64,000 nt of DNA from Candidatus Saccharibacteria bacterium CG2_30_41_52 (GTDB lineage Bacteria; Patescibacteriota; Saccharimonadia; Saccharimonadales; Saccharimonadaceae). Under the pieces are notes generated by a model. That model made no database searches and had not been told where the DNA came from. It was given only the letters and a program-made list of their open reading frames with translations. The position numbers and the translations under genes are program-made. Below, piece after piece: positions 1-8,274 of this stretch; the first letter of the stretch is position 1; every line of letters begins with the position of its first letter. The stretch lies in the NCBI GenBank assembly GCA_001873625.1, contig MNZN01000008.1:62001-126000 (forward strand), in the 5' to 3' direction.

Positions 1-944
1 TCGGTGGCAATAGTCACGAAATCACCGAAGAAGATTTGATACGAATCGAAGAAGTTGCAACACTCGGTAAAGTGCCAGCTAACCGCGAAGTGCTAGAAGT
101 TATTCCTCATTCATACAAATTAGATGGTCAAGATAACATCAAAAACCCAATTGGTATGAATGGGACTCGATTAGAGATAGACGCTCATGTCGTATCAGTT
201 TTAGTACCTCATATTATGAATCTGCAAAAGGCAGTCGAAACCGCTAAAGTCGCTTTACACTCGATTGTTATAGCAGGTGTTGCAGCGGCTCGCGCAGTTT
301 TGACCGAGCAGCAAATTGAAAATGGCGTAGTTTTGATTGATATTGGTGGTGCAACGACCAACGTTGCTATTTATGAAGAAGGTGATTTGCGTTTTACATC
401 TGTAATTCCAATCGGTGGCATTAACATTACAAATGATCTAGCAATTGGTCTAAAAACCGATCCTGAAATAGCTGAAAAGATTAAACTTGAACACGCTTCG
501 GCTATGTCACGTGGTGATGCATCTGGTATTAGCATCAAACATAATGACGAGATTTATAGTTTTAATACAAATGATATTGATGAAATTGTTGAAGCTCGAC
601 TAGAAGAAATTTTTGAAGCAATTAATCACGAACTAAAACGCGCCGGACGTGCTGGTAAATTGCCAAGCGGAGCCGTTCTTACCGGAGGAACAGCTCAACT
701 AAAAAATATATCTGAATATGCCAAAGAATCTTTGGGATTAGCGGTGCGAATTGGTGCTGCAACCGGTTATGCTGGCGTCGCAGATGGGGTTGACCAACCA
801 CAATTTGCCACAGTAATCGGATTGATGTTAATTGATGCTGAAACTGGTGGCATGAGCAAACATAGTGTTAAACAAAAGGGTGATAACATGCTATCTCACG
901 GCATGGGCATAATAACTAAACTACTGGGACGTTTCCGAGCATAG
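1..944 (+). CDS. ftsA: Cell division protein FtsA, 5'-truncated by the window edge
   Basis: Actin-like ATPase that tethers FtsZ filaments to the membrane. The reading frame is open from base 3 with no stop before the track's TTG at 36, so the gene starts outside the window and residues similar to the FtsA 1C/2A region are already present (GGNSHEITEEDL). Visible family features are the phosphate-2 type motif VLIDIGGATTNVAIY, the adenosine motif VLTGGTAQL, and a C-terminal amphipathic helix (MGIITKLLGRFRA) that fits the membrane-targeting sequence. ftsZ follows after 61 nt, the usual ftsA-ftsZ order. The N-terminal part cannot be judged. Identification is secure by colinearity with bacterial FtsA. 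Confidence 0.95.
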   Translation, partial: GGNSHEITEEDLIRIEEVATLGKVPANREVLEVIPHSYKLDGQDNIKNPIGMNGTRLEIDAHVVSVLVPHIMNLQKAVETAKVALHSIVIAGVAAARAVLTEQQIENGVVLIDIGGATTNVAIYEEGDLRFTSVIPIGGINITNDLAIGLKTDPEIAEKIKLEHASAMSRGDASGISIKHNDEIYSFNTNDIDEIVEARLEEIFEAINHELKRAGRAGKLPSGAVLTGGTAQLKNISEYAKESLGLAVRIGAATGYAGVADGVDQPQFATVIGLMLIDAETGGMSKHSVKQKGDNMLSHGMGIITKLLGRFRA

Positions 945-1005
945 TGTTTTCATGACCAAGTGTTATACTAGATATGAATAAGATTATTGGAGATAATTAC
1001 ATATT

Positions 1006-2196
1006 ATGGCTGAAGTAAAACCAAGTGACATACAAACATTTGCCAGCATAAAAGTAGTTGGAGTAGGCGGAGCGGGCGGCTCAGCCGTCAACCGTATGAA
1101 AGACGCTGGTTTGACAGGTGTTCAATTTATTGCTATGAATACCGACGCCCAAGCTTTGCATAACAGCAAAGCTGACATTAGATTACATCTAGGTACCGCT
1201 ACTACTGGTGGTTTAGGCGCAGGTGCTGACCCTTCGGTAGGTGAAACTGCTGCAAATGAGTCGCGTGACGAGATTCGCGAAGCCCTGACTGGTGCAGACA
1301 TGGTATTCGTTACTATTGGCGCAGGCGGTGGTACAGGTAGCGGTGCAGGCCATGTTGTTGCAGAGATTGCGCGTGAATTGGGTATTTTGGTTGTTGGTGT
1401 TGCTACAAAACCATTTAGTTTTGAAGGTGAAAAACGCCGCAAGAATGCTGAATGGGCTATATCTCAATTGGGACGACAAGTTGATACGTTAATTACGATT
1501 CCAAATGATCGTCTATTGCAGACAATCGATCGACGCACTCCATTACTTGAAACATTCAAGATTGCTGATGATGTCTTGCGCCAGGGCGTTCAGGGTATTT
1601 CAGAATTAATTACTGAACATGGTTTGATTAACCTAGACTTTGCCGATGTTCGTGCAATTATGAGCAACGCTGGATCAGCCCTGATGGGTATTGGTCGTGC
1701 AAGCGGCGAGAACCGTGCTGCACAGGCTGCTCAACAAGCAATCGAATCACCACTTATCGAAGTTTCAATCGATGGTGCCAAGGGTGTACTATTTAATGTT
1801 ACCGGTGGTTACGATATGAGTATGAGCGAGATTCAAGAAGCTGCTGAAATTATCACCAGTGCTGTTTCTCCAGATGCAAATATCATATTTGGTGCAACAT
1901 TAAAGGCAGAACTAGAAGACGAATTAATCATTACGGTAATTGCAACTGGTTTTGATTCAGCATATTTCCACAACCAAGCAAAAACTGAAAATGTTCCAGC
2001 CAAAGAATCATCGACTCAAGTTACTGACGAAACTGTAGGTGCAATTGATCTAAACCTCGATAGCACAACAGAATCAACAACTATGTTTGCCGAAGAAGAA
2101 AATGGCAATATATGGAATCAGCCAGCAGAGGATGATGAACGATCAGATATTCCTGCATTTTTACGCCGACGAAAAAAGAACAAAAAGGAAAACTAG
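1006..2196 (+). CDS. ftsZ: Cell division GTPase FtsZ
   Basis: Tubulin-like GTPase that forms the Z-ring. It is 396 aa, a normal length. The nucleotide-binding GGAGG (residues 21-25), the tubulin signature GGGTGSG (about 107-113) and the T7 synergy loop NLDFAD (209-214) with both catalytic aspartates are intact. A flexible linker rich in E/S/T follows residue 325, and the C-terminal peptide [11 protein letters not shown] is the conserved tail bound by FtsA and other partners. The ATG is preceded by a GGAGA ribosome site. It probably shares a transcript with ftsA upstream and with the NrdR-like gene 6 nt downstream. Confidence 0.98.
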   Translation: MAEVKPSDIQTFASIKVVGVGGAGGSAVNRMKDAGLTGVQFIAMNTDAQALHNSKADIRLHLGTATTGGLGAGADPSVGETAANESRDEIREALTGADMVFVTIGAGGGTGSGAGHVVAEIARELGILVVGVATKPFSFEGEKRRKNAEWAISQLGRQVDTLITIPNDRLLQTIDRRTPLLETFKIADDVLRQGVQGISELITEHGLINLDFADVRAIMSNAGSALMGIGRASGENRAAQAAQQAIESPLIEVSIDGAKGVLFNVTGGYDMSMSEIQEAAEIITSAVSPDANIIFGATLKAELEDELIITVIATGFDSAYFHNQAKTENVPAKESSTQVTDETVGAIDLNLDSTTESTTMFAEEENGNIWNQPAEDDERSDIPAFLRRRKKNKKEN

Positions 2197-2202
2197 ACCA
2201 TA

Positions 2203-2655
2203 ATGGCCAAGTACAACATTGGTGATAGTAGGGTTATTGAATCCCGCGAAGTTAGCGACGGTATCACTATTCGACGTCGCCGCGAATCTCCAGACGGAAA
2301 ACGTTTTACTACTTATGAGCGCGTTGAAAAGCCAAACCTTGCTGTTATTAAAAAGAGCGGCGGCCGAGAATTATTCGATCGCGACAAATTATCAATTGCA
2401 ATCAAACGTTCGGTTGGTAAATTTTTTGCATCCGAAGTTGAAGTCGAAGAGATGATTTCTCAAATCGAAGATGGACTTTATGCGATTGGCGAAAACGAAA
2501 TTACTTCAAAGCAAATTGGCGATAAGGTACTAGACGAATTGGCAAAACGTAACGAAGTTGCGTATGTTCGCTTTGCTAGTGTTTACCATAAATTTAAAAC
2601 CCTGGACGACTTTGTGAAGATACTTGAACAGCGTCTTGGTCAAAAAAACGAGTAG
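2203..2655 (+). CDS. nrdR: NrdR-like ATP-cone regulator lacking the zinc-ribbon cysteines
   Basis: NrdR represses ribonucleotide reductase genes using an N-terminal zinc ribbon and an ATP-cone that senses ATP/dATP. Here the post-ribbon motif RRRRESPDGKRFTTYE, the cone start (VIKKSGGRELFDRDKL) and the ending VAYVRFASVYHKF all match NrdR, but all four zinc cysteines of the family are absent: the N-terminus reads MAKYNIGDSRVIESRE where CPxC is expected, and the second pair is replaced by ESPD. The start is fixed by the in-frame ftsZ stop just upstream, so no cysteine-containing extension is hidden. It has 150 aa, the normal length. It could be a true NrdR with a metal-free fold, or an ATP-cone protein with another role. 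Confidence 0.85.
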   Translation: MAKYNIGDSRVIESREVSDGITIRRRRESPDGKRFTTYERVEKPNLAVIKKSGGRELFDRDKLSIAIKRSVGKFFASEVEVEEMISQIEDGLYAIGENEITSKQIGDKVLDELAKRNEVAYVRFASVYHKFKTLDDFVKILEQRLGQKNE

Positions 2656-2668
2656 AATGGGAGGTGAA

Positions 2669-2929
2669 ATGCGAGTAGTAGTAATTTACAAGGATAACAC
2701 CGACTATACTCGAACCGTGTTGGATTATTTGCATGATTTCGAGCGACAAACCGGCCATGAATTAGAAACTATGGACCCAGATACTGCTGGGGGGACTCAA
2801 TTTTGCGATACGTATGACATTGTGGAATATCCAACTACGGTTGCACTTAGCGATTCTGGCATTTTGCAGAATTCGTGGCGCGGACTACCGTTACCAACTA
2901 TAAGTGAGCTTAGTTATTATGTTCAATAA
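2669..2929 (+). CDS. Thioredoxin/glutaredoxin-fold protein without CxxC
   Basis: Small protein of about 86 aa. The start at the second ATG is chosen because it follows a GGGAGGTG ribosome site by a few bases; the track's earlier start overlaps the upstream gene. It begins with a beta strand RVVVIYKDN, has a helix, and contains IVEYPTTVALSDSG, which resembles the cis-proline segment of thioredoxins (VxxYPT). The position of the active-site CxxC carries D-N-T instead; the only cysteine is in TQFCDTYD. It overlaps the VKOR gene by 11 nt, so the two are co-translated. A redox partner or chaperone-like role for VKOR is inference from this neighbourhood. Confidence 0.7.
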   Translation: MRVVVIYKDNTDYTRTVLDYLHDFERQTGHELETMDPDTAGGTQFCDTYDIVEYPTTVALSDSGILQNSWRGLPLPTISELSYYVQ

Positions 2930-3551
2930 ATTAATTAATTATTTTAATTACAAAGAAAAACAACTGCGTAGTAGCCGAATTATATTTACAACTATGCTGA
3001 TTACGTCAGCTTTGGGATTATTGGCGGCATTTGTTTTATCAATCGAGGCAATTGAATTATTGAAAAACCCCAATGCACAATTAAGCTGTAGTATAAATGC
3101 GGTTATCAACTGCGCTACTGTGGCTCAAACCTCGTACTCTTCATTATTGGGATTTCCGAACAGCTTTATTGGAATGATGGTTATGCCAGTGTTCGTTGTG
3201 GTTTCGATAGCAGGTCTTTATGGTGTTAAATTTCCAAGTCAGTTTATGTTTGCCGTACAAATTGTTGCGTTTTCTGCATTACTGTTCGCATTTTATCTAT
3301 TCCATATAAGTATAGTTATTATTCAAGTGCTTTGTCCTTGGTGTTTATTGGTTGATGTAACTACAATTATTATGTTTTTTGCGCTTACCAGATATAACGT
3401 TAGCGTCGATAATTTATATTTGTCGAAAAAATATGTAATTTTGGCGAAAAATTTTATCAAAAAAGATTATGATAAATTTTCAGCAGCTTTGTTGATTGTG
3501 GCTGGTGCCGTGATTATTGTTGCAAAATTTGGTTCAAGTTTGTTCGCATAA
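2919..3551 (+). CDS. VKOR-family membrane thiol oxidoreductase
   Basis: Vitamin K epoxide reductase homolog, which in bacteria lacking DsbB reoxidises a DsbA-like protein with quinone and so drives disulfide formation outside the membrane. The product is 210 aa with four or five hydrophobic segments. Two cysteine pairs of the family are visible: a loop pair about C57 and C65 (LSCSINAVINCATV), with the conserved serine of the NSFIGM segment, and the catalytic CPWC at about 139-142 at the end of a transmembrane helix. The ATG is preferred to the track's GTG, 15 nt earlier. No thioredoxin domain is fused; the neighbouring Trx-like gene may matter but lacks CxxC. Confidence 0.9.
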   Translation: MFNKLINYFNYKEKQLRSSRIIFTTMLITSALGLLAAFVLSIEAIELLKNPNAQLSCSINAVINCATVAQTSYSSLLGFPNSFIGMMVMPVFVVVSIAGLYGVKFPSQFMFAVQIVAFSALLFAFYLFHISIVIIQVLCPWCLLVDVTTIIMFFALTRYNVSVDNLYLSKKYVILAKNFIKKDYDKFSAALLIVAGAVIIVAKFGSSLFA

Positions 3552-3595
3552 TTTTTGTGCCCTTGCATCTATTAATACAGATGATTATAATGATG

Positions 3596-3762
3596 GAGTG
3601 AACATTCTGCGCAAGCAGGTTAGTGGCTATCAACCACGAACGTTCAAACGATAATCGACTCGATAGATCGAAAAACTAAGCGCTAAGAAGAATCTCTTTT
3701 TAGAAACTGGATGGTACCATCCTGTCGTATGACGGGGTTCCAGTGACTAAATAGGGGTTTTT
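3596..3762 (+). promoter_or_regulatory. T-box riboswitch (very short stem I) controlling ileS
   Basis: The 235-nt leader of ileS contains a small hairpin GTGG-CTATCAA-CCAC whose 7-nt loop holds ATC, an isoleucine codon, followed by A as expected for a specifier plus purine. Downstream is T-box-like GGATGGTACC inside an antiterminator-type fold: ACTGGA pairs with TCCAGT, the TGGT bulge could read the tRNA NCCA end, and CCTGTC-GTAT-GACGGG closes the helix. A T-run (TAGGGGTTTTTT) and then the ribosome site AGAAAGGA follow. Having the codon in a terminal loop matches the ultrashort stem I type known from actinobacterial ileS leaders, which act on translation. No clear terminator stem before the T-run was found, so the mode of output is open. 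Confidence 0.85.
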
Positions 3763-3786
3763 TGTTATTTTCAGAAAGGAAACAAA

Positions 3787-6651
3787 ATGAAATTTAAATC
3801 AGGCACCAGACGTCGAGCATTAGAATACGAAAAAGACTTAGTTCAGCAATGGAAGAAAAATAAAACATTTGAAAAATCGGTAGCAATGCGACCGGTTGAG
3901 AATTCGTATGTATTTTATGACGGTCCTCCGTTCATTACTGGCGTGCCACATTTTGGTACATTACTTAGTAGCGTCGTCAAAGATGCAATTCCTCGTTATC
4001 AAACAATGAAAGGCAAGCGTGTCGAACGCGTTTGGGGTTGGGATTGTCATGGATTGCCCGCCGAAAACTTCGTCGAGAAAAAACTTGGCATTACTGATCG
4101 ACATGATATTGGCACAAAAATAAGTTTGGCCGAATATATTACGACGGCTCGAGAAAGTATGGTGGCAACCAGTGGACTATGGGAAGACACAATTGATCGA
4201 ATTGGTCGTTGGGTTGATTTTCGCGGTGCTTATAAGACCATGGATAAAGATTACATGGAGTCCGTTTGGTGGGCATTTAAAACATTATACGAAAAAGGCA
4301 AAATTTACGAAGGCGAACGTGTGTTAATGTATGACACCAAATGGGCAACACCACTTTCAAAAGCTGAAGTCACAATGGATGCTGGTGCTTATATTGATGT
4401 TACCGACCCGAGTGTTTATACAAAATTTAAGTTAGTTGGTGAAAATGTTAGTTTGCTAGCATGGACGACAACGCCATGGACATTGCCAGCTAATACCGCG
4501 TTGGCGGTCAATAAAGACACGACGTATGCCGAAATCGAACTCGATGGTGAACATTTTATCTTGGCGAAAGAAACATTAGATCAAGTACTGACTGACGTAA
4601 AACATAATGTTTTGGAATATAAAGTTATTTGTACATTGAAAGGCAAAGACTTAGTTGGCAAATCATACGAGCCCCTATTTGGCGATCGCGGTGCTAATGC
4701 ACACAAAATTTGGTCAGCGGATTATGTTACAACCGAATCGGGTACGGGCATTGTTCACATTGCACCAGCATATGGTGAAGAAGACTTTGCCTTGGCGATG
4801 GAGAATAAGATTCCGGTTGTTCACGTTTTGGACGAATATGGTATTTTTACTGAGACTGAGTGGAAGGGTGCAGACGTATGGGAAATTAATAAAACCATCG
4901 CCAAGACTTTGCATGAAAATGGCTTAGTTTGGAAGATTGATTATATTCGTCACGAATATCCTCACAACCCACGCACTGGTAATCGTTTGATGTATCGCGC
5001 GCATCCAAGTTGGTTTATGGATGTTGATGGTCAACGCACTGATATGTTGTCTGAGAACACGGAACATATTAATTGGTTCCCCGATCACATTAAACATGGT
5101 CGTTTTGAAAAAACTATTGAGACTGCACCTGATTGGAATTTGTCGCGCGATCGTTTTTGGGCGACAGCAATGCCGGTTTGGAAGGGAATTGATAAGGATG
5201 GCAACGATAAAATCAAAGTCATCGGCAGTTATGCTGAACTGAAAGAATTAAGCGGAGTTGAGCTGGAAGATTATCACCGACCATGGGTTGATAATATTAC
5301 TTTTACTATTGACGGAGTTAAATACACTCGCATCGACAAAGTTATGGACTGTTGGTTCGAATCGGGCAGTATGCCATTTGCACAATTTCATTATCCATTT
5401 GAAAACGTCGAGAAATTTGAACAAAATTTCCCTGGCGATTTTATTGTTGAATACGTTGGTCAGGTTCGTGCATGGTTTTACTATGTTCATGCCGTAAACG
5501 TGGGATTGTTTGGTCACAATGCTTACAAAAATGTTATTGTAACCGGTAACGTGGCAGGTAATGACGGCCGAAAAATGAGTAAAAGTTACGGTAACTTTAC
5601 CGATCCAAACGTTTTGATGGATAAATTTAGTGCTGACAGTCTGCGATTCTTGTTGCTTGCAAGCCCACTCCTTAGTGGTGAAGATTTTGCATTGCAGGAC
5701 AAAGAAGTTGGTGACGTAGCCCGAAAACTTTCAATGGTTTGGAACATGTACGACTTTTTCACAATGTATGCCGAAGTCGACAAATGGGAGTTTAAAGGTG
5801 ATTTATCTGATCCAACCGAAGGTCTAACAAATAATTTGGATATTTGGGTAATCAGTCGCCTGCACCAATTGACGGCTGAAATTGAGAAAAATATGGACGT
5901 CTATGACATTCCAAATGCTATGAAGCCAATCTTGCCGTTTATCGAAGACGCCAGTAATTGGTATGTGCGCCGTTCAAGACGCCGTTTTTGGAAGGCAGGT
6001 GATAACACTGACAAAAATAATGCATATCGCACGTTGCACTATGTTTTGGTTCAGTTGGCTCAGGTTTTGGCACCATTTACGCCATTTTTAGCCGAAGAAT
6101 TGTATCAAAAACTTACAGGTGGAGAGAGTGTACATTTGATAGATTGGCCGAAAGTCGGTCATATCGATGAATTGGTTGTTAGTGATATGGAAACCGTACG
6201 TGACTATGTAAACCAAGGTTTAAGTATCCGCGCCAAAGAACATCAAAAAGTTCGTCAGCCACTAGCTAGTGTCACCGTGCCGGCACTAGGAAAATTCGTA
6301 GACTTCGAAGATATTTTGACGGAAGAATTGAACGTTAAATCAGTTAAACTTGGATCTGAATTTGCACTTGATTTGGTAATTACGCCAGAACTGAAGAGCG
6401 AAGGAATTGCCCGCGAAGTGATTCGTTACATCCAAGGCGCCCGCAAAGAAGCTGGGCTGAATATCGAAGATCGAATCAAGTTAGTATTAAAAACTGAGAA
6501 TGCTGAATTAAAACTAGCAATCAGTGATAATGAAAAAACTATTACAGATGAGACTTTGACAACTGAGTTATTAGACAAAGGATCGAATAAATTTGCTACC
6601 GAAGTAAAACTCGATGGTGTCGATTTGACGGTTTCACTTCAAAAAGCGTAA
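3787..6651 (+). CDS. ileS: Isoleucyl-tRNA synthetase, eukaryote-like type
   Basis: Charges tRNA-Ile in the cytoplasm. It is 954 aa. It has the class I Rossmann fold, the CP1 editing domain (WTTTPWTLPAN), a DxWFESG-type catalytic segment, the KMSKS loop (about 596-600, GRKMSKSYGN) and an anticodon-binding C-terminal half ending in a domain with ARKEAGLNIEDRI. The editing and C-terminal features and the lack of a zinc-finger tail fit type 2 (eukaryote-like) IleRS. Odd: the first signature reads PHFGT (H55-T58), where the last histidine of HxGH is replaced by threonine. It follows the T-box leader with ribosome site AGAAAGGA and stands as a single-gene unit. Confidence 0.97.
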   Translation: MKFKSGTRRRALEYEKDLVQQWKKNKTFEKSVAMRPVENSYVFYDGPPFITGVPHFGTLLSSVVKDAIPRYQTMKGKRVERVWGWDCHGLPAENFVEKKLGITDRHDIGTKISLAEYITTARESMVATSGLWEDTIDRIGRWVDFRGAYKTMDKDYMESVWWAFKTLYEKGKIYEGERVLMYDTKWATPLSKAEVTMDAGAYIDVTDPSVYTKFKLVGENVSLLAWTTTPWTLPANTALAVNKDTTYAEIELDGEHFILAKETLDQVLTDVKHNVLEYKVICTLKGKDLVGKSYEPLFGDRGANAHKIWSADYVTTESGTGIVHIAPAYGEEDFALAMENKIPVVHVLDEYGIFTETEWKGADVWEINKTIAKTLHENGLVWKIDYIRHEYPHNPRTGNRLMYRAHPSWFMDVDGQRTDMLSENTEHINWFPDHIKHGRFEKTIETAPDWNLSRDRFWATAMPVWKGIDKDGNDKIKVIGSYAELKELSGVELEDYHRPWVDNITFTIDGVKYTRIDKVMDCWFESGSMPFAQFHYPFENVEKFEQNFPGDFIVEYVGQVRAWFYYVHAVNVGLFGHNAYKNVIVTGNVAGNDGRKMSKSYGNFTDPNVLMDKFSADSLRFLLLASPLLSGEDFALQDKEVGDVARKLSMVWNMYDFFTMYAEVDKWEFKGDLSDPTEGLTNNLDIWVISRLHQLTAEIEKNMDVYDIPNAMKPILPFIEDASNWYVRRSRRRFWKAGDNTDKNNAYRTLHYVLVQLAQVLAPFTPFLAEELYQKLTGGESVHLIDWPKVGHIDELVVSDMETVRDYVNQGLSIRAKEHQKVRQPLASVTVPALGKFVDFEDILTEELNVKSVKLGSEFALDLVITPELKSEGIAREVIRYIQGARKEAGLNIEDRIKLVLKTENAELKLAISDNEKTITDETLTTELLDKGSNKFATEVKLDGVDLTVSLQKA

Positions 6652-6724
6652 CTGAATCAGGTATGTTGACGTATGAACCTAAATACCGTTGTGTCATTTC
6701 ATGTGGCACTATATAATGCTACTT

Positions 6725-7558
6725 ATGATTAAATAACTCATAAGTTTTAAGGCCGAACATCATTCAAAGTCCACAAAACTTGGCTTTACTATAGTAGAGT
6801 TACTAGTAGTAATAGTCGTTATCGGTATTCTTGCTACTATAACCATCGTTGCTTATGTAGGCATATCTCAAAAGGCTATAGCTGCATAATTACAAGCAGA
6901 TTTAGATAATGCATCTAAACAAATCAAGCTATTTCAGGCATCCGAACCAAATAGCAATTATCCTGGATCTGTCGATGATTGACCAAATCCTGTATCAACA
7001 AATATATGTTTAAAATCTAGTGGCTCTAATGTCTATACTGGTGGATATATAGTAGACAATGTATATAATCCTAAAACATTCAGCCTAACTGAGACTAACG
7101 ATACGATCGCATATGCAGTAACAAATGATTCTTCTCCGGCTGCCGTAGTTTCATTTACAACATTTGTTAATGCTTTGGGTGGTGCGAATGGTGATTATGG
7201 CAACTCTATTGTCCAAACTAGTGATGATGGTTTGGCTATGACTGGTAACACAGCTAGTTATGGTGCTGGCGTCGTCGATATGTTCCTATTTAAATATGAC
7301 TCAAATGGAACGCTAGTTTGGAATAAGACCTGGGGAGGTACTGCTGCTGATGTTGGCTATTCTATTGTACAAACTAGTGATAACTGTTTGGCTGTAGCTG
7401 GTTACACAGCTAGTTATGGCGCTGGCAGTGCTGATATGTTCCTAGCTAAATATAATTCAAGCGGAATAATAAATAACTGCTCTTCGCCAATGTGTCAAAG
7501 TCCATCCGCAACAGTCACTAGTCCAAGTGCAACTTCTACGGTAGTTGTTTCTCCGTAA
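6725..7558 (+). pseudogene. Type IV pilin-like protein with beta-propeller repeats, interrupted by three in-frame stops
   Basis: One reading frame runs 277 codons from ATG 6725 to TAA 7558. It has a leader ending KLG, the prepilin cleavage site G|FTIVE and the hydrophobic helix VELLVVIVVIGILA, then a pilin-like globular part, then two tandem propeller-type repeats (NSIVQTSDDGLAMTGNT and YSIVQTSDNCLAVAGYT, each with a DMFLxKY strand), and an S/T/P-rich tail. The frame carries TAA at 6734, TAA at 6887 and TGA at 6980 but no frameshift. A good promoter, TTGTGT-N17-TATAAT, ends 7 nt before the ATG. The track shows only the part from 7175. Either a recent pseudogene or a gene needing readthrough; decay is the simpler reading. 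Confidence 0.75.
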
Positions 7559-7671
7559 AATACATACAATAAGTTGTGGTTTTGCATATTGTAAAGGTTG
7601 TAAAGTATTACGTGATGATTGACATTTTATTGTTTTTATGATTAAATTGTAACAAAGGTATAAAAACAAAA

Positions 7672-7863
7672 ATGTCATTACTAAAATATCTACAGTTTCA
7701 GGAAATCGATTCGTCATCGGATGATATTCCTGATACTCATCGGCAGCAAGATGATATCTTGTTGGATGAGTCTGTTGATGAAGGTTCACTCGAACAATTT
7801 TGGGAGCAAGTCGTGCAGGATATTCATGACGATCCTGACTGGTTCACGTTTGCTGATGAATAA
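7672..7863 (+). CDS. Small acidic protein of unknown function
   Basis: A 63-aa ORF rich in D and E, starting MSLLKYLQFQEID and ending DPDWFTFADE. No family is recognised. It has an AAAGG-like ribosome site about 10 nt upstream and sits 17 nt before the next gene. It may be a real small acidic cytoplasmic protein, perhaps a partner of the metallopeptidase-like protein that follows, but that is only suggested by position. The opposite-strand ORF over the same bases is taken to be a shadow, because this strand has the better ribosome site and the same direction as its neighbours. Confidence 0.5.
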   Translation: MSLLKYLQFQEIDSSSDDIPDTHRQQDDILLDESVDEGSLEQFWEQVVQDIHDDPDWFTFADE

Positions 7864-7880
7864 AAGCATATAATAGTGAT

Positions 7881-8249
7881 ATGACTGACTCAGATTTTGA
7901 TATTTTAATTACACAGGCAATGAATGAATTGCCTGAAAAATATATTCGCGGTTTGGAAAATGTGGCAATTGTTATGGCCGACGAGCCAACGCCAGAGCAA
8001 AAGCAAAAGATGAATATCGATAGCCAATATTTACTGCTAGGTTTGTACGAAGGTATTCCGATAACAGAACGCGGTGCTAATTATAATTTCGTATTGCCTG
8101 ATAAAATTACGCTGTTCAAAAATTCGATTTTAGCGGCAAGCCGTAACGAAGATGATTTGTTTGAACAAGTTAAGCGTACGCTATGGCATGAAATAGCACA
8201 TTATTATGGGTTGGATCATAATCGCATGGATGAAATACAAAACGATTAA
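7881..8249 (+). CDS. Zincin-like metallopeptidase family protein (PF06262 type)
   Basis: A 122-aa cytoplasmic protein. The C-terminal part contains WHEIAHYYGLDHNRMDE, which matches the short bacterial zincin family in which HExxHxxGxxH supplies three zinc ligands; all are present. The N-terminal half (DFDILITQAMNELPEKY) also fits that family. Substrate is unknown for the family. A TATAAT at 7869-7874 ends only 6 nt before the ATG, so the mRNA is probably leaderless; there is no ribosome site. Length is normal for the family. Confidence 0.85.
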   Translation: MTDSDFDILITQAMNELPEKYIRGLENVAIVMADEPTPEQKQKMNIDSQYLLLGLYEGIPITERGANYNFVLPDKITLFKNSILAASRNEDDLFEQVKRTLWHEIAHYYGLDHNRMDEIQND

Positions 8250-8274
8250 TTGGGTGATAGTTTGCTACTGTTGA

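Noticed and set aside
1122-1492. Three ORFs overlapping ftsZ on both strands
   Set aside because: They lie wholly inside ftsZ, have no ribosome site and show no family features; shadows.
6980-6982. TGA in the pilin gene as a sense codon (SR1/Gracilibacteria code)
   Set aside because: RF2 is present, TGA ends real genes such as proS, tryptophan and glycine are encoded normally, and TAA also interrupts the same frame.
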